Shown: positions 1 to 7,914, counted from the stretch's first letter. The stretch: DNA of 23,175 bases from Streptomyces sp. NRRL F-5727 (GCF_000719555.1 NZ_JOGX01000086.1:1-23175), one strand, 5' to 3'. Notes: generated by a model not told the origin, from the sequence alone. Made by a program: numbers and translations.

Positions 1-1
1 G

Positions 2-1852
2 GGCGGGGCCGGCGGGGCGGGCGGGCCGCGCCCCCGCCGCACCGGCGCCGCCTCCGCCCTCACCTGGCTGACCCCGGCCCTCCTCGTCGTCGGCCTCGGC
101 CTGTGGGGGGCGTCGCTGCCCCTGGTCGACTTCCGCTCCATGGACGACTTCGGCCTCCTCGACCGGCTGCCCGTCCCCTTCTACGCCTCCCTCGTCGTCC
201 TCACCGCCGGGTTCCTGGTGGCGCTGCGCCGGGCCGGGACCTCGCCGGGCTGGCCGCTCGTCTACTGCGTCGGCCTCCTCGTCGCCCTCAAGGCGGCGCC
301 CGCCGTCCTCTACGACTCGGTGCGCTACCCGTGGGCGTCCAAGCACGACGCCGTCGTCAACACGATCCTCGGCGCCGGCGAACTCCGCCCGGGCGCCGCC
401 CTGTCCGGGAACATGTCGGCCTACGACCAGTGGCCCGGCTTCTTCACCCTCAACGCCGCCCTCGTCCGCGCCTTCGGCGTCGAGTCCACCGCCGTCTACC
501 TCAACTGGGCGCCCATCGTCCTCGGCCTGATGCTCCTGCCGGTGCTGGTGCTGCTCTACCGCACCTTCACCGAGGACTGGCGGCTCGTCTGGACCGCCGT
601 CTGGATCTTCCAGCTCGCCAACTGGGTCGGCCAGGACTACCTCGCCCCGCAGGGCCTCGCCTACGTCCTCCACCTGACCGTGCTCGCCGTCGTCCTTCGC
701 CACTTCGTCCGGCCCGGCAGCGCCGGGCGGCTGCGCGACCGGACGGCGCTCGACCCGGCCGCGGCCACCGTGCCGCCGTCCACCACCACCCGGCAGCGGG
801 CCGTCGGCGTGCTGATCCTGTCCCCGCTGATCCTCGCGGTGAACGCGGTCCACCAGCTCACCCCGGTGATGCTCTGCGTGGTCCTGGCCGCCCTCTGCCT
901 CACCCGCCGCTACCGCAACCTCGGCCTGCTCGCCGTCGCCGGCCTGATCATGCTCGCCTGGGACCTCACCATGGGCCGCCCGCTCTTCCTGGAGACCCTG
1001 GGCACCCTCAGGGAGTCCCTCGGCCGGCTCACCCAGAACTCCCGCGCCGGATACGCCGGACAGCTCACCGGACCCGGGCCGGAGCTCGCCGGCAAGGCCG
1101 GCATCGCCATGGCCCTCGCCGTCGTCCTGTGCGCCGGGATCGCCGTCCTCGCCCGCCGCCGGCTCACCCGCGGCGCGCTCCCGCTGCTGCTCGCCTCGGC
1201 CGCCCCCGTCCCGCTCTTCGCCGTCAACGACTACGGCGGCGAGATGCTCTTCCGGGTCTACCTCTTCGGGCTGCCCGGGGCGGCGTTCTTCGCCGCCGCC
1301 GCGCTCGTGCCCGCCGCCGGCGGCGCCCGCCGCAGCCGCGGCGCCGTCGTCCGCCGCCGGGCCGCCGCCGTCGCCCTGCCGGCCGTCCTGCTCGCCCTGA
1401 CCGCCGGGTTCCTGCCCGCGTACTACGGCAAGGACGCCATGTACTACACCCCGCCCGTCGAGTCCGCGCTGGTCACCCGCGCCATCGACCGGCTGCCCGA
1501 GGGCGGGCTGCTCCTCGCCACCTCCGGCTCCTTCCCGCAGGCGCTGCACCGCTACGACGAGGTCGAGCACTGGTTCTTCGCCGAGCAGGAACTCCCCGAG
1601 AACGAGCGGATGCTCGCCGACCCGGCCCGCTACCTCGCCGACCGCATCCCGCCCGGCACCACCGCCCATGTCGTCCTCACCCGCACCCAGGACATCTACA
1701 CCGCCGGCGAGGGGCTGCTGCCGCCCGGCGGCTTCACGACACTCCGCGACCGGCTCAAGGAGTCCCCGCTGTTCCGGACCGTCGAGGAGCACCCGTACGG
1801 GATCGTCCTCGCCTACACCCCGTCGACCACCACCTCAGGCGGTGCCTCATGA
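2..1852 (+). CDS. Multi-pass membrane protein, GT-C glycosyltransferase-like (5' partial)
   Basis: The reading frame is open from the window edge, so the true start lies upstream; the ATG at 140 is internal because a transmembrane helix is encoded before it. About 616 residues are visible. They hold roughly ten hydrophobic segments, a membrane-embedded NWVGQDYLAPQG motif (near nt 620-660), and a C-terminal soluble part of about 130 residues beginning near nt 1450. This is the layout of GT-C-type integral membrane glycosyltransferases or polymerases, which use lipid-linked sugar donors, but I see no diagnostic family signature and infer the class from topology and context. The visible start codes for a Gly/Ala/Pro/Arg-rich stretch. 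The stop overlaps the next start by 4 bp (ATGA), so the genes are co-translated. It heads a group with a small membrane protein and a GH26-like glycosidase, and faces a flippase/aminotransferase operon, suggesting polysaccharide assembly. The segment around GLLDRLPVP (nt 152-178) resembles the C-terminal module of the flippase at 3336-5426. Confidence 0.75.
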   Translation, partial: GGAGGAGGPRPRRTGAASALTWLTPALLVVGLGLWGASLPLVDFRSMDDFGLLDRLPVPFYASLVVLTAGFLVALRRAGTSPGWPLVYCVGLLVALKAAPAVLYDSVRYPWASKHDAVVNTILGAGELRPGAALSGNMSAYDQWPGFFTLNAALVRAFGVESTAVYLNWAPIVLGLMLLPVLVLLYRTFTEDWRLVWTAVWIFQLANWVGQDYLAPQGLAYVLHLTVLAVVLRHFVRPGSAGRLRDRTALDPAAATVPPSTTTRQRAVGVLILSPLILAVNAVHQLTPVMLCVVLAALCLTRRYRNLGLLAVAGLIMLAWDLTMGRPLFLETLGTLRESLGRLTQNSRAGYAGQLTGPGPELAGKAGIAMALAVVLCAGIAVLARRRLTRGALPLLLASAAPVPLFAVNDYGGEMLFRVYLFGLPGAAFFAAAALVPAAGGARRSRGAVVRRRAAAVALPAVLLALTAGFLPAYYGKDAMYYTPPVESALVTRAIDRLPEGGLLLATSGSFPQALHRYDEVEHWFFAEQELPENERMLADPARYLADRIPPGTTAHVVLTRTQDIYTAGEGLLPPGGFTTLRDRLKESPLFRTVEEHPYGIVLAYTPSTTTSGGAS

Positions 1853-2271
1853 CCACGCCCTCGAACCGGGCCCGGGCCGCCGTCGCCGCCTCCGGCTGGC
1901 TCGCCCTCGCGGCGACCCTGCTCCCCGACGGCTCCGTGCTCCGCTGGCCGCCCGTCCTCCTCTTCGTCTGCCTCGGCCCCGGCCTGGCCCTGCTCCACCC
2001 GCAGCCGCGCGGACTGCGGCCCGGCGCCCGCCTGGAGGCGTTCGCGCTGGCGGCCCCGCTGAGCCTCGCGCTCGCCGCGCTCACCGCCACCGTCCTCTTC
2101 CTGATCGGAGGTTTCTCCGTGCCCGCCTTCCTCGTCCCGCTCGCCGCCCTCACCACGGTCGCCGCCCTCCTCCCGGGCCTGCCGCTGCCCGCCGCCACCA
2201 GAGGCGCCGTCGAACCCGACGGCGCCGAATCCTTCCTGTCCCGTGAACGAGGGCCCGGTGGGGGCCGGTGA
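1849..2271 (+). CDS. Small hydrophobic membrane protein of polysaccharide locus
   Basis: A 140-residue protein starting at the ATG that overlaps the upstream stop (ATGA) and ending in a GTGA overlap with the next gene; this double coupling is the main reason to believe it. It has about four hydrophobic segments (roughly residues 12-27, 31-46, 63-87 and 90-107), then a Gly/Arg/Glu-rich polar tail of about 25 residues. The pattern of a short Pro-containing helix, a gap, and a helix pair with FLIGGFSVPAFLVPL recalls the N-terminal part of DUF1616-like membrane proteins found in glycan clusters, but it is too short for a confident assignment. Its position between the GT-C-like protein and a secreted glycosidase suggests an accessory subunit. 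It may instead be a truncated copy of a larger membrane protein. No catalytic residues are recognised. Confidence 0.7.
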   Translation: MTTPSNRARAAVAASGWLALAATLLPDGSVLRWPPVLLFVCLGPGLALLHPQPRGLRPGARLEAFALAAPLSLALAALTATVLFLIGGFSVPAFLVPLAALTTVAALLPGLPLPAATRGAVEPDGAESFLSRERGPGGGR

Positions 2272-3329
2272 CCGGCCGGCACGCCCGGGGCACGGCCGCC
2301 GGACGGCTGGCGGTCGCCCTCGCCGCCGTCGGGGCGCTGACCGCCGGGATAGGGGTGTGGGCCACCGTCGCCGAGGGCGGCGACCGCTGCGCCGCCGACT
2401 CCCGGCTCGTCTCCCCCTGCGGGGCCTGGTGGGGCGCGTACCTCCCCTACGACCAGGACGGCTCGCTGACCCGGCCGGTGTACGCCTTCGAGCGCAAGAT
2501 CGGCCGCAGGCTCGACCTGGTGTACACGTACCACGACATGTCGGGCAACGCGCTCGACGGCACCCTCCTCACCGACGACGAACGCGAACTCGGCCGCGAC
2601 CGGCTGCTGATGCTCGCCTGGGAGTCCACCGTCTGGAAGGAACCCCACCACGCCGGCTGGACCGAGACCCAGCTCGGCTGGAAGAACATCGCCTCCGGGC
2701 AGTACGACGCCGAGATCGTCGACCCGCAGATCCGCCGCCTCAAGGCGTACGGCAAGCGGGTCTTCCTCTCCTTCGACCAGGAGGTCGACGCCCGGATCAA
2801 GGAGGGCGCAGGCACCCCCGCCGAGTACGTCGCCGCCTACCGGCACCTCCACGACCGCTTCCGGCTGCTGGGCGCCGACAACGTCGTCTGGGTGTGGACC
2901 GTCTCCGGCTACCTCGGCATGGCCGACGAGATGAAGAAGCTCTACCCCGGCGACCGGTACGTCGACTGGATCGGCATGGACCAGTACAACTACTACCGCT
3001 GCCACGGCACCGACACCTGGCGCGACTTCGACGCCAGCCAGCGCCCCACCTACGACTGGCTCCGGGAGAACATCTCCGACCGGAAGCCCGTCATGCTGGC
3101 CGAGTTCGCCACCGCGCCCGACCCGGAGCGCCCCGACCGGCAGCGCGACTGGTACGCGCGGATCCCCGAGGTCGCGCCCACGCTCCCCGAGGCGAAGGCG
3201 TACGTCCACTGGAACCGGCCCGTCCCCGGCCCCGGCTGCGACCTCACCGTCAACGCGGGCCCGGGACTCCAGGGGTACCGGACCGCGGGCCAGGACCCGT
3301 ACTTCCGGCAGCCCCTGCCGAGACGGTGA
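2268..3329 (+). CDS. Exported glycoside hydrolase, GH26 (beta-mannanase)-like
   Basis: A 353-residue protein with a GTG start inside the upstream stop (GTGA). Residues 1-35 are a basic start followed by a hydrophobic segment, a signal peptide or membrane anchor, so the enzyme should act outside the membrane. The rest looks like a clan-A (beta/alpha)8 barrel of the GH26 type: WWGAYLP near residue 55, YTYHDMSG near 85, the putative acid/base Glu172 in FDQEVD, WIGMDQYNYY near 240, and the putative nucleophile Glu279 in LAEFA. The ~107-residue spacing of the two glutamates fits strand 4 and strand 7 of clan A. Family members cleave beta-mannans or related glycans; in a biosynthetic locus the enzyme more likely trims or releases the locus's own polysaccharide (inference). 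Its stop lies 6 bp from the stop of the convergent flippase gene, with no obvious terminator between them. Confidence 0.85.
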   Translation: MTGRHARGTAAGRLAVALAAVGALTAGIGVWATVAEGGDRCAADSRLVSPCGAWWGAYLPYDQDGSLTRPVYAFERKIGRRLDLVYTYHDMSGNALDGTLLTDDERELGRDRLLMLAWESTVWKEPHHAGWTETQLGWKNIASGQYDAEIVDPQIRRLKAYGKRVFLSFDQEVDARIKEGAGTPAEYVAAYRHLHDRFRLLGADNVVWVWTVSGYLGMADEMKKLYPGDRYVDWIGMDQYNYYRCHGTDTWRDFDASQRPTYDWLRENISDRKPVMLAEFATAPDPERPDRQRDWYARIPEVAPTLPEAKAYVHWNRPVPGPGCDLTVNAGPGLQGYRTAGQDPYFRQPLPRR

Positions 3330-3335
3330 CACCCG

Positions 3336-5426
3336 TCAGGAGCGCAGACCCCGGATCGCGTACGCCGCCATCGTGACCCCGGCCAGACCCAGCAGCGGCG
3401 GCAGCGGGGCGGCGGCGACGGACTGCTGCCCGGCCCAGCCCGCCCAGACCAGCACCCACACCACCCCGGCGGTGATCCGCCCGCCGGCGCCCAGCACCCG
3501 CAGCAGCGCCGCCGCGAGCAGCAGGCACAGGCCCTGCGCCACCACCGGCGCCACCCAACCGGCCGGGCCCGGCCCGAGCAGCTCGGCGCCCGGCCCCGCG
3601 GCCGCCGGCGGCAGCAGGCCGAGCAGCGGCGGCGCGGTGTGCAGGGCGAGGAAGGTGGCCGCGACGACGGCGCCGGCGAAACCGGAGCGGAAGACGCGCA
3701 GGCCGACCGCCGTGCCCTGGAGCGCGACCAGCGCCCCGGCCGCCGCCAGGGTCGGCACCGGCAGCGCGGACAGCAGCCCGGTGCCGGAGAGCCGGGCCAC
3801 GTCCAGCGGCTCGGCGACCGCCAGCGGCAGCCAGAACGCCACCGCCGCCGCCCCGAGCAGCGCCCACAGGACGAGCCCCCACCGGTCCCGCACCGGAGCC
3901 GGCGGCGGTTCCCGGCGTACGGCGGCGGGCCCGGGCGCGCGCGGCCGGGGCACGTACACGGGGATGCCGAAGGCGGGCGTCACCGTGTCGTGCGCGGCCG
4001 TGGTGCGCAGATAGGCGCTCTGCCGCGCCCAGTTGGTGCCGAAGTCGTCGGCGGCGGGGGAGCTCTCCGGCGCGGGCGGCTCCGGCGCGCGCTCCGCCGC
4101 CCGGCCCCGGAGGACCGCCCGCAGCCCCGGCACGCAGGCCACGGCCATCACGGTCATCCCGCCGAGCACCGCCATCCCGGCGCCGCTGATGCCGTACGGG
4201 CCGAGCAGGACGGTGGCGCTGCCCAGCACCAGCACGCACATGCCGCCCTGGACGGCGGCGAGCATTCCGGTGCGGCCCTGGACGCGGAGCACGCCGATGT
4301 ACAGCTCCACGGCGACCCGGGGGAGCGCCCCGGCGGCCAGCAGCCGCAGCACGGTCGAGCCGTTGTCGGCGTAGCCCTGGCCGAAGGGGGCGAGGATCAG
4401 CGGGGCGAAGAGGACCAGGACGAGGACGACGGGGACGAGCAGGAGCACCATCCGGCGCAGCGCGCCGCGGACGCCGTCGGCGAGGGACTCGGGGCTGTGG
4501 GAGGCGTGCGCGGTGAGCGAGGAGGCCATGTTGATGGCCATGAACTCCATGGTGCCGCCGACGGTGTACGCCGTGTAGAAGAAGGCGTTGTGGGCGGCGT
4601 CGAAGCGGACGGCGACCATCACCGGCAGCAGGCTGATCATGAGCAGGCTGAAGAAGGCGCCGACGGCGTCGCCGGCGACGAAGCGGCCGATCTCGCGGTA
4701 CGTGGGCGGCTCGCGGTCCCGGTCGGCGCGGGCCTGCTGCGGGATGAGCCGGCGGAAGACCAGCCAGGCCAGCGGGACCGTGGAGAGGGCGATGGCCGCC
4801 GCCCAGGAGACGAAGACGCCGAGGACGGGCAGCGCGGCGGCGAGGACGACGAGCAGGACGAGCTTGCCGACGGAGAAGACGGCGTTGCCGACCGGCACCC
4901 AGAACGCCTTGCGCAGCCCGGTGAGGACCCCGTCCTGGAGGGTGAGCAGCGCCCAGCCGACGGAGGAGAGGGTGAAGAAGATCCCGGCGGAGAGGGTTCC
5001 GAGCGGGGCGTACGAGGGTCCCCACCAGTCCAGGGTGAGGAGGAAGATCCCGGAGGCGGCGGCCACCACGACCGTGCTGAGCAGGTAGAGGCGGGCGACG
5101 AGCGGGCCGGTGGCGCGGCCGGCCCGGGGCACGTAGCGGACGACCGCGCCGGAGAGGGTGGTGGCGGTGATGGAGGCGAGCATCCGCTGGGCGGCGATGG
5201 CGGCGGAGCCCTGGCCGACCGCGTCCTCCGTGTAGTAGCGGGCGGCGACCAGCCAGAAGCCGAGACCGAGGGCGGCGGAGACGCCGGTGGAGAGCATGAG
5301 GGCGTAGGCGTTGCGGAAGAGCGAGTCGTCGCCGGAGTCCTTGCCGCCCTTGGCCTCGGAGGCCCCGGCGCCGGACGCCCCGGGGGCGTCCGGGTCGGCG
5401 CCCCGCGCCCGTACGGTCTCGGTCAC
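3336..5426 (-). CDS. Wzx/MATE-type polysaccharide flippase with extra C-terminal membrane module
   Basis: A 696-residue protein starting at a GTG that overlaps the stop of the upstream aminotransferase gene (GTGA). A polar N-terminus of about 35 residues precedes a 12- to 14-helix core (residues ~36-440) with the pattern of the polysaccharide-transport (MOP/Wzx) superfamily: FRNAYALMLSTGVSAALGLGFWLVAARYY at the start, VVRYVPRAG near residue 95, and a second half beginning near REIGRFVAGDAVGAF. Members flip lipid-linked repeat units across the membrane. The core is about 430-450 residues; a polar linker (~440-510) then leads to a second block of five or six helices (513-696), making this protein much longer than usual flippases. 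That block resembles part of the membrane protein encoded at 2-1852 (shared GLL-x-x-LPVP, VAL and L-x-AL-x-x-AP). The substrate is unknown; the locus suggests an amino-sugar-containing glycan. Confidence 0.85.
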   Translation of the reverse strand: MTETVRARGADPDAPGASGAGASEAKGGKDSGDDSLFRNAYALMLSTGVSAALGLGFWLVAARYYTEDAVGQGSAAIAAQRMLASITATTLSGAVVRYVPRAGRATGPLVARLYLLSTVVVAAASGIFLLTLDWWGPSYAPLGTLSAGIFFTLSSVGWALLTLQDGVLTGLRKAFWVPVGNAVFSVGKLVLLVVLAAALPVLGVFVSWAAAIALSTVPLAWLVFRRLIPQQARADRDREPPTYREIGRFVAGDAVGAFFSLLMISLLPVMVAVRFDAAHNAFFYTAYTVGGTMEFMAINMASSLTAHASHSPESLADGVRGALRRMVLLLVPVVLVLVLFAPLILAPFGQGYADNGSTVLRLLAAGALPRVAVELYIGVLRVQGRTGMLAAVQGGMCVLVLGSATVLLGPYGISGAGMAVLGGMTVMAVACVPGLRAVLRGRAAERAPEPPAPESSPAADDFGTNWARQSAYLRTTAAHDTVTPAFGIPVYVPRPRAPGPAAVRREPPPAPVRDRWGLVLWALLGAAAVAFWLPLAVAEPLDVARLSGTGLLSALPVPTLAAAGALVALQGTAVGLRVFRSGFAGAVVAATFLALHTAPPLLGLLPPAAAGPGAELLGPGPAGWVAPVVAQGLCLLLAAALLRVLGAGGRITAGVVWVLVWAGWAGQQSVAAAPLPPLLGLAGVTMAAYAIRGLRS

Positions 5427-6622
5427 CGGGCGCCGCCGAGGGCGGGTGAGGGCACGGCGGGCCGGGCGCCGGAGGCGCGCAGCGCGGCGAGCGCCTCGTC
5501 GGCGCGGCGGGGGTCCACGGGCAGGGCGTGCCGGGCGAACCAGGCGGCGGCGGCCGGGGCGGGGGAGGGGTCGGTGAAGGCGTCCCCGGCGTAGCTGTCG
5601 AGGGGCGGGTCGTAGAGGTAGCCGACGGTGATCCGGCGGCGGGCGAGCGCGGCGACGGCGGCGTCCCGGTCCTCGACGAGGAGCGGCACCCGGAAGAGCG
5701 GCGGGACGGCGCCGTCGGCGGGGAGGCCCTGGGCGGAGTACTCGCTGGCGAGGAGGCGGGCGGTGCCGGTCCGGTGGGCGTCGAGGACGGTGTCGAGGGC
5801 CGCGAACCTGCGGCGGGTGCGGTGGAGGCGGCCGGCGCCGGGGCGGAGCCGGTAGTCGTGCATGTCGACCCGGACCCAGGAGTGGAAGGGGTCGAGGGCG
5901 GGTGCGGCGTCGAGGGCGCGGGCCAGTTCGTCGGGGCGCAACGGCATCCGGATGCCGGGCCGTTCGTGCAGGCCGAGGGTGCGGAGGGCGGCGTGCGCGG
6001 CGCGGGTGAGGCGCAGGCCGCGGGCGGTGGACTCGGCGTAGGGGCGGGCCAGGTAGGCGAGTTCCCTGCCGAGCCGGGCGGGCCGGAGCAGGGCGTCGCG
6101 GGCGGCGGCGAGTCCGTCGCGGAGCGCGGGGTCGGCGACGCTGAGGAAGCCGCCGGTCTTGGCGCCGGTGTGCTTGGAGAGGCTGAAGACGGAGGCGTCG
6201 CCCCAGGCGCCGGCCGGGCGGCCGCCGACGGCGGAGCCGATGGCGTGGGCGGCGTCCTCCAGGAGCGGGATGCCGAGCCGGTCGCAGCGGGCGCGCAGTT
6301 CGGGCGCCGGGTCGGGGTTGCCGTACAGGTTGGTGGTGAGGACGGCGGAGAGCCCGGACCAGACGGAGTCGGGGACGGCCGCCGGGTCGAGGGAGCCGTC
6401 GCGCGGGTCGAGCGGCGCCTGGACGGGCCGGAGTCCGGCGGCGAGCACCACGAAGAAGATGACGTCGTCGTTGACGGGTGACATGAGCACCCGGCCGCCC
6501 GGTGCGCACCAGTGGCGCAGGGCGAGGTAGAGGCCGAGCCGGCACGACGGCACGTAGAGGCACGCGCGGCCCCCCAGCCGTGCGCGCATGCGGTCTTCCA
6601 GTTCCGCGTACGCAGAAACCAT
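5423..6622 (-). CDS. DegT/DnrJ/EryC1/StrS-family PLP aminotransferase
   Basis: A 399-residue protein. The ATG at 6622 is preceded by a G-rich Shine-Dalgarno-like run about 8 nt upstream. It shows the fold type I layout of sugar aminotransferases: an N-terminal PSCRLGLYLAL segment, LTTNLYGNP near residue 95, Asp123 in LLEDAAHAIGS (contacts the PLP pyridine nitrogen), and the probable Schiff-base lysine Lys150 in FSLSKHTGAKTGG. The length fits the family (about 360-400). Such enzymes transaminate nucleotide-linked keto-sugars to amino-sugars, but the substrate cannot be read from sequence, and some homologues act on non-sugar substrates. The residues around Lys150 are atypical: S-K-H replaces the common T-K-N/P. 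It is co-translated with the flippase through a GTGA overlap, so it probably makes an amino-sugar for the exported glycan (inference). A promoter candidate lies at 6652-6680. Confidence 0.87.
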   Translation of the reverse strand: MVSAYAELEDRMRARLGGRACLYVPSCRLGLYLALRHWCAPGGRVLMSPVNDDVIFFVVLAAGLRPVQAPLDPRDGSLDPAAVPDSVWSGLSAVLTTNLYGNPDPAPELRARCDRLGIPLLEDAAHAIGSAVGGRPAGAWGDASVFSLSKHTGAKTGGFLSVADPALRDGLAAARDALLRPARLGRELAYLARPYAESTARGLRLTRAAHAALRTLGLHERPGIRMPLRPDELARALDAAPALDPFHSWVRVDMHDYRLRPGAGRLHRTRRRFAALDTVLDAHRTGTARLLASEYSAQGLPADGAVPPLFRVPLLVEDRDAAVAALARRRITVGYLYDPPLDSYAGDAFTDPSPAPAAAAWFARHALPVDPRRADEALAALRASGARPAVPSPALGGAR

Positions 6623-6651
6623 GACAGATTCCCCCCTGAATCCCCGGGCTC

Positions 6652-6680
6652 AATGTCGCCCATTCCGGACGGGTCGTCAA
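6652..6680 (-). promoter_or_regulatory. Candidate promoter of aminotransferase-flippase operon
   Basis: On the minus strand a -35 TTGACG (6680-6675) is followed by a 17-bp spacer and a -10-like GACATT (6657-6652). This predicts transcription from about 6645, a ~23-nt leader, and a ribosome site next to the ATG at 6622. The -35 is close to the Streptomyces vegetative consensus; the -10 is a weaker match. Confidence 0.45.
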
Positions 6681-6715
6681 CAACACCCGGTCCGTGGCCC
6701 GCTGTGGTCGCGCGG

Positions 6716-6754
6716 AAGGGCCCGTCCGGGTCGGTCGACCGTGAACGGGCCCTT
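6716..6754 (-). terminator. Hairpin terminator downstream of sigma factor gene
   Basis: A perfect 10-bp inverted repeat (AAGGGCCCGT at 6716-6725, ACGGGCCCTT at 6745-6754) encloses a 19-nt loop that itself contains the palindrome CGGTCGACCG. It lies 60 bp beyond the stop of the sigma factor gene and upstream of the promoter candidate for the next minus-strand operon, so it probably insulates the two. No long U tract follows, as is common in Streptomyces. Confidence 0.6.
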
Positions 6755-6813
6755 TCCGTCGCCATTTTGGCGGTTCGCGGGGGTCTTCGGAGGTGATTCC
6801 GCCGGAGAGGGGG

Positions 6814-7707
6814 TCATTCCTCCAGGGTGAGTCCGCGGCGGAGCCGGGCGAGGGTGCGGGAGAGCAGCCGGGAGACGTGCATCTGGGAGATGCCGAGTTC
6901 GGCGCCGATCTCCGACTGGGTGAGTCCGGTGACGAACCGGAGGGAGAGGATGAGCCGTTCGCGTTCGGGGAGCGAGGCGATCATCGGTTTGAGCGAGGCG
7001 ATGTACTCGATGCCGGTGAGGCCGTGGTCCTCGTAGCCGAGCCGGTCGGCGAGGGCGGTCTCGTTCTGTCCGTGGTCCTCGTCCTCGGTCTGGGCGTCGA
7101 GGGAGGCGGCCGTGTAGGCGTTGCTGGCGGCCATGCCCTCGACGACCTCGTCCTCGGTGATGCGGAGTTCGGCGGCGAGTTCGGCGACGGTGGGCGCCCG
7201 GTCGAGGCGCTGGGAGAGGGCGTCGCCGGCCCGTGCCAGGTCGAGGCGGAGTTCCTGGAGCCGGCGGGGGACGTGCACGGACCAGGAGGTGTCGCGGAAG
7301 AAGCGCTTGATCTCGCCGATGATGGTCGGCATCGCGAAGGTGGGGAACTCGACGCCGCGGGTGAGTTCGAAGCGGTCGATGGCCTTGATGAGGCCGATCG
7401 TGCCGACCTGGACGATGTCCTCCATGGGTTCGCTGCGGGTGCCGAAGCGGGCGGCGGCGAAGCGGACCAGGGCCAGGTTGAGTTCGACGAGGGTGTTGCG
7501 GACGTACGCGTACTCGTGGGTGCCCTCCTCCAGCTCGGCGAGCCGGGCGAAGAGGTCCTTCGAGAGGGCGCGGGCGTCGGCGGGGGCGACCCGGTCGAGC
7601 GGGCCGTCGAGCGCCGGGTGTTGCGCGGGTGTGGGGTGGGTGGGGTGGGGAAGGGGTGGTGTCGACGGCGCGGTGGGGGTGCGCGGGGCGTCGAGCCGGG
7701 GTGACAT
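6814..7707 (-). CDS. sigI: SigB/SigF-family alternative sigma factor (SigI-like)
   Basis: A 297-residue protein. The ATG at 7707 has a strong AGGAGGAG ribosome site just upstream. Region 2 spans about residues 71-140 (LVELNLALVRFAAARF, then DIVQVGTIGLIKAIDRF and the promoter-melting FPTFAMPTIIGEIKRFFRD), region 3 about 152-200, and region 4 about 236-291 with a helix-turn-helix at 261-282 (GLTQSEIGAELGISQMHVSR). The wording is that of the SigB/SigF/SigG stress and sporulation group, which recruits RNA polymerase to stress genes and is controlled by partner switching. Just across the divergent intergenic region are a STAS protein and an HATPase protein, the expected antagonist pair. In S. coelicolor the SigI-ArsI-PrsI module has this arrangement as I remember it, hence the symbol. 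The first ~35 residues are Pro/Thr/His-rich and unlike the rest; their DNA forms a striking G-run tract on the opposite strand (7633-7656). Confidence 0.9.
   Translation of the reverse strand: MSPRLDAPRTPTAPSTPPLPHPTHPTPAQHPALDGPLDRVAPADARALSKDLFARLAELEEGTHEYAYVRNTLVELNLALVRFAAARFGTRSEPMEDIVQVGTIGLIKAIDRFELTRGVEFPTFAMPTIIGEIKRFFRDTSWSVHVPRRLQELRLDLARAGDALSQRLDRAPTVAELAAELRITEDEVVEGMAASNAYTAASLDAQTEDEDHGQNETALADRLGYEDHGLTGIEYIASLKPMIASLPERERLILSLRFVTGLTQSEIGAELGISQMHVSRLLSRTLARLRRGLTLEE
7633..7656 (+). other. G-quadruplex-type tract inside sigma factor 5' coding region
   Basis: Five runs of three or four G separated by loops of only 1-2 nt (GGGG-T-GGG-T-GGGG-T-GGGG-AA-GGGG) lie on the plus strand, the template strand of the sigma factor gene. 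They underlie its Pro/His/Thr-rich N-terminal codons. Short loops predict a very stable quadruplex in single-stranded DNA; function is not known. Confidence 0.6.
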
Positions 7708-7783
7708 GTGTCTCCTCCTGGGTGGGGGTCAGGGTGCGGTGTGCGGCGCCTCCAAAGCCGGCTGGATCGGGTGTTCCTTACTA

Positions 7784-7813
7784 GCCCTACCTGCTCGGCG
7801 GCGATCGTCGCAA
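7784..7813 (-). promoter_or_regulatory. Candidate promoter of sigma factor gene
   Basis: The minus strand carries TTGCGA (7813-7808), an 18-bp spacer and TAGGGC (7789-7784), a near match to the vegetative -10 form TAGRRT. It would give a leader of about 70 nt. I saw no clear SigB-type GNNT-N14-16-GGGTAY motif, so autoregulation is not supported by eye. Confidence 0.35.
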
Positions 7814-7877
7814 GTGGCGAATGTCCTGTTTGTGCGTTATATGGGGGGCTCGTGTGCGCCGGAAGGCGCCCCGCTAG

Positions 7878-7883
7878 TAGGGT
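7878..7883 (+). promoter_or_regulatory. Candidate -10 element of anti-anti-sigma gene
   Basis: TAGGGT, the common Streptomyces -10 form, lies about 31 bp before the ATG at 7915. The GAGGAGGG ribosome site at about 7899-7906 falls within the predicted leader. No convincing -35 hexamer is visible 16-18 bp upstream. Confidence 0.3.
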
Positions 7884-7914
7884 TTCCCGGAGTCGATCGA
7901 GGAGGGCCCCGGCC

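Noticed and set aside
1..26. G-rich start of the window as a quadruplex element
   Set aside because: It has enough G-runs, but it lies in coding sequence for a Gly/Ala-rich stretch and is cut by the window edge, so context cannot be judged.
140..1852. ATG at 140 as the true start of the first gene
   Set aside because: The same frame is open to the window edge and encodes a transmembrane helix before this ATG, so the gene begins outside the window.
3250..6765. Very long minus-strand open frame (1171 codons) across the flippase and aminotransferase genes
   Set aside because: Its translation is low-complexity Arg/Pro/Ser/Ala, the shadow of third-position GC bias, while two other frames give recognisable proteins with coupled start and stop.
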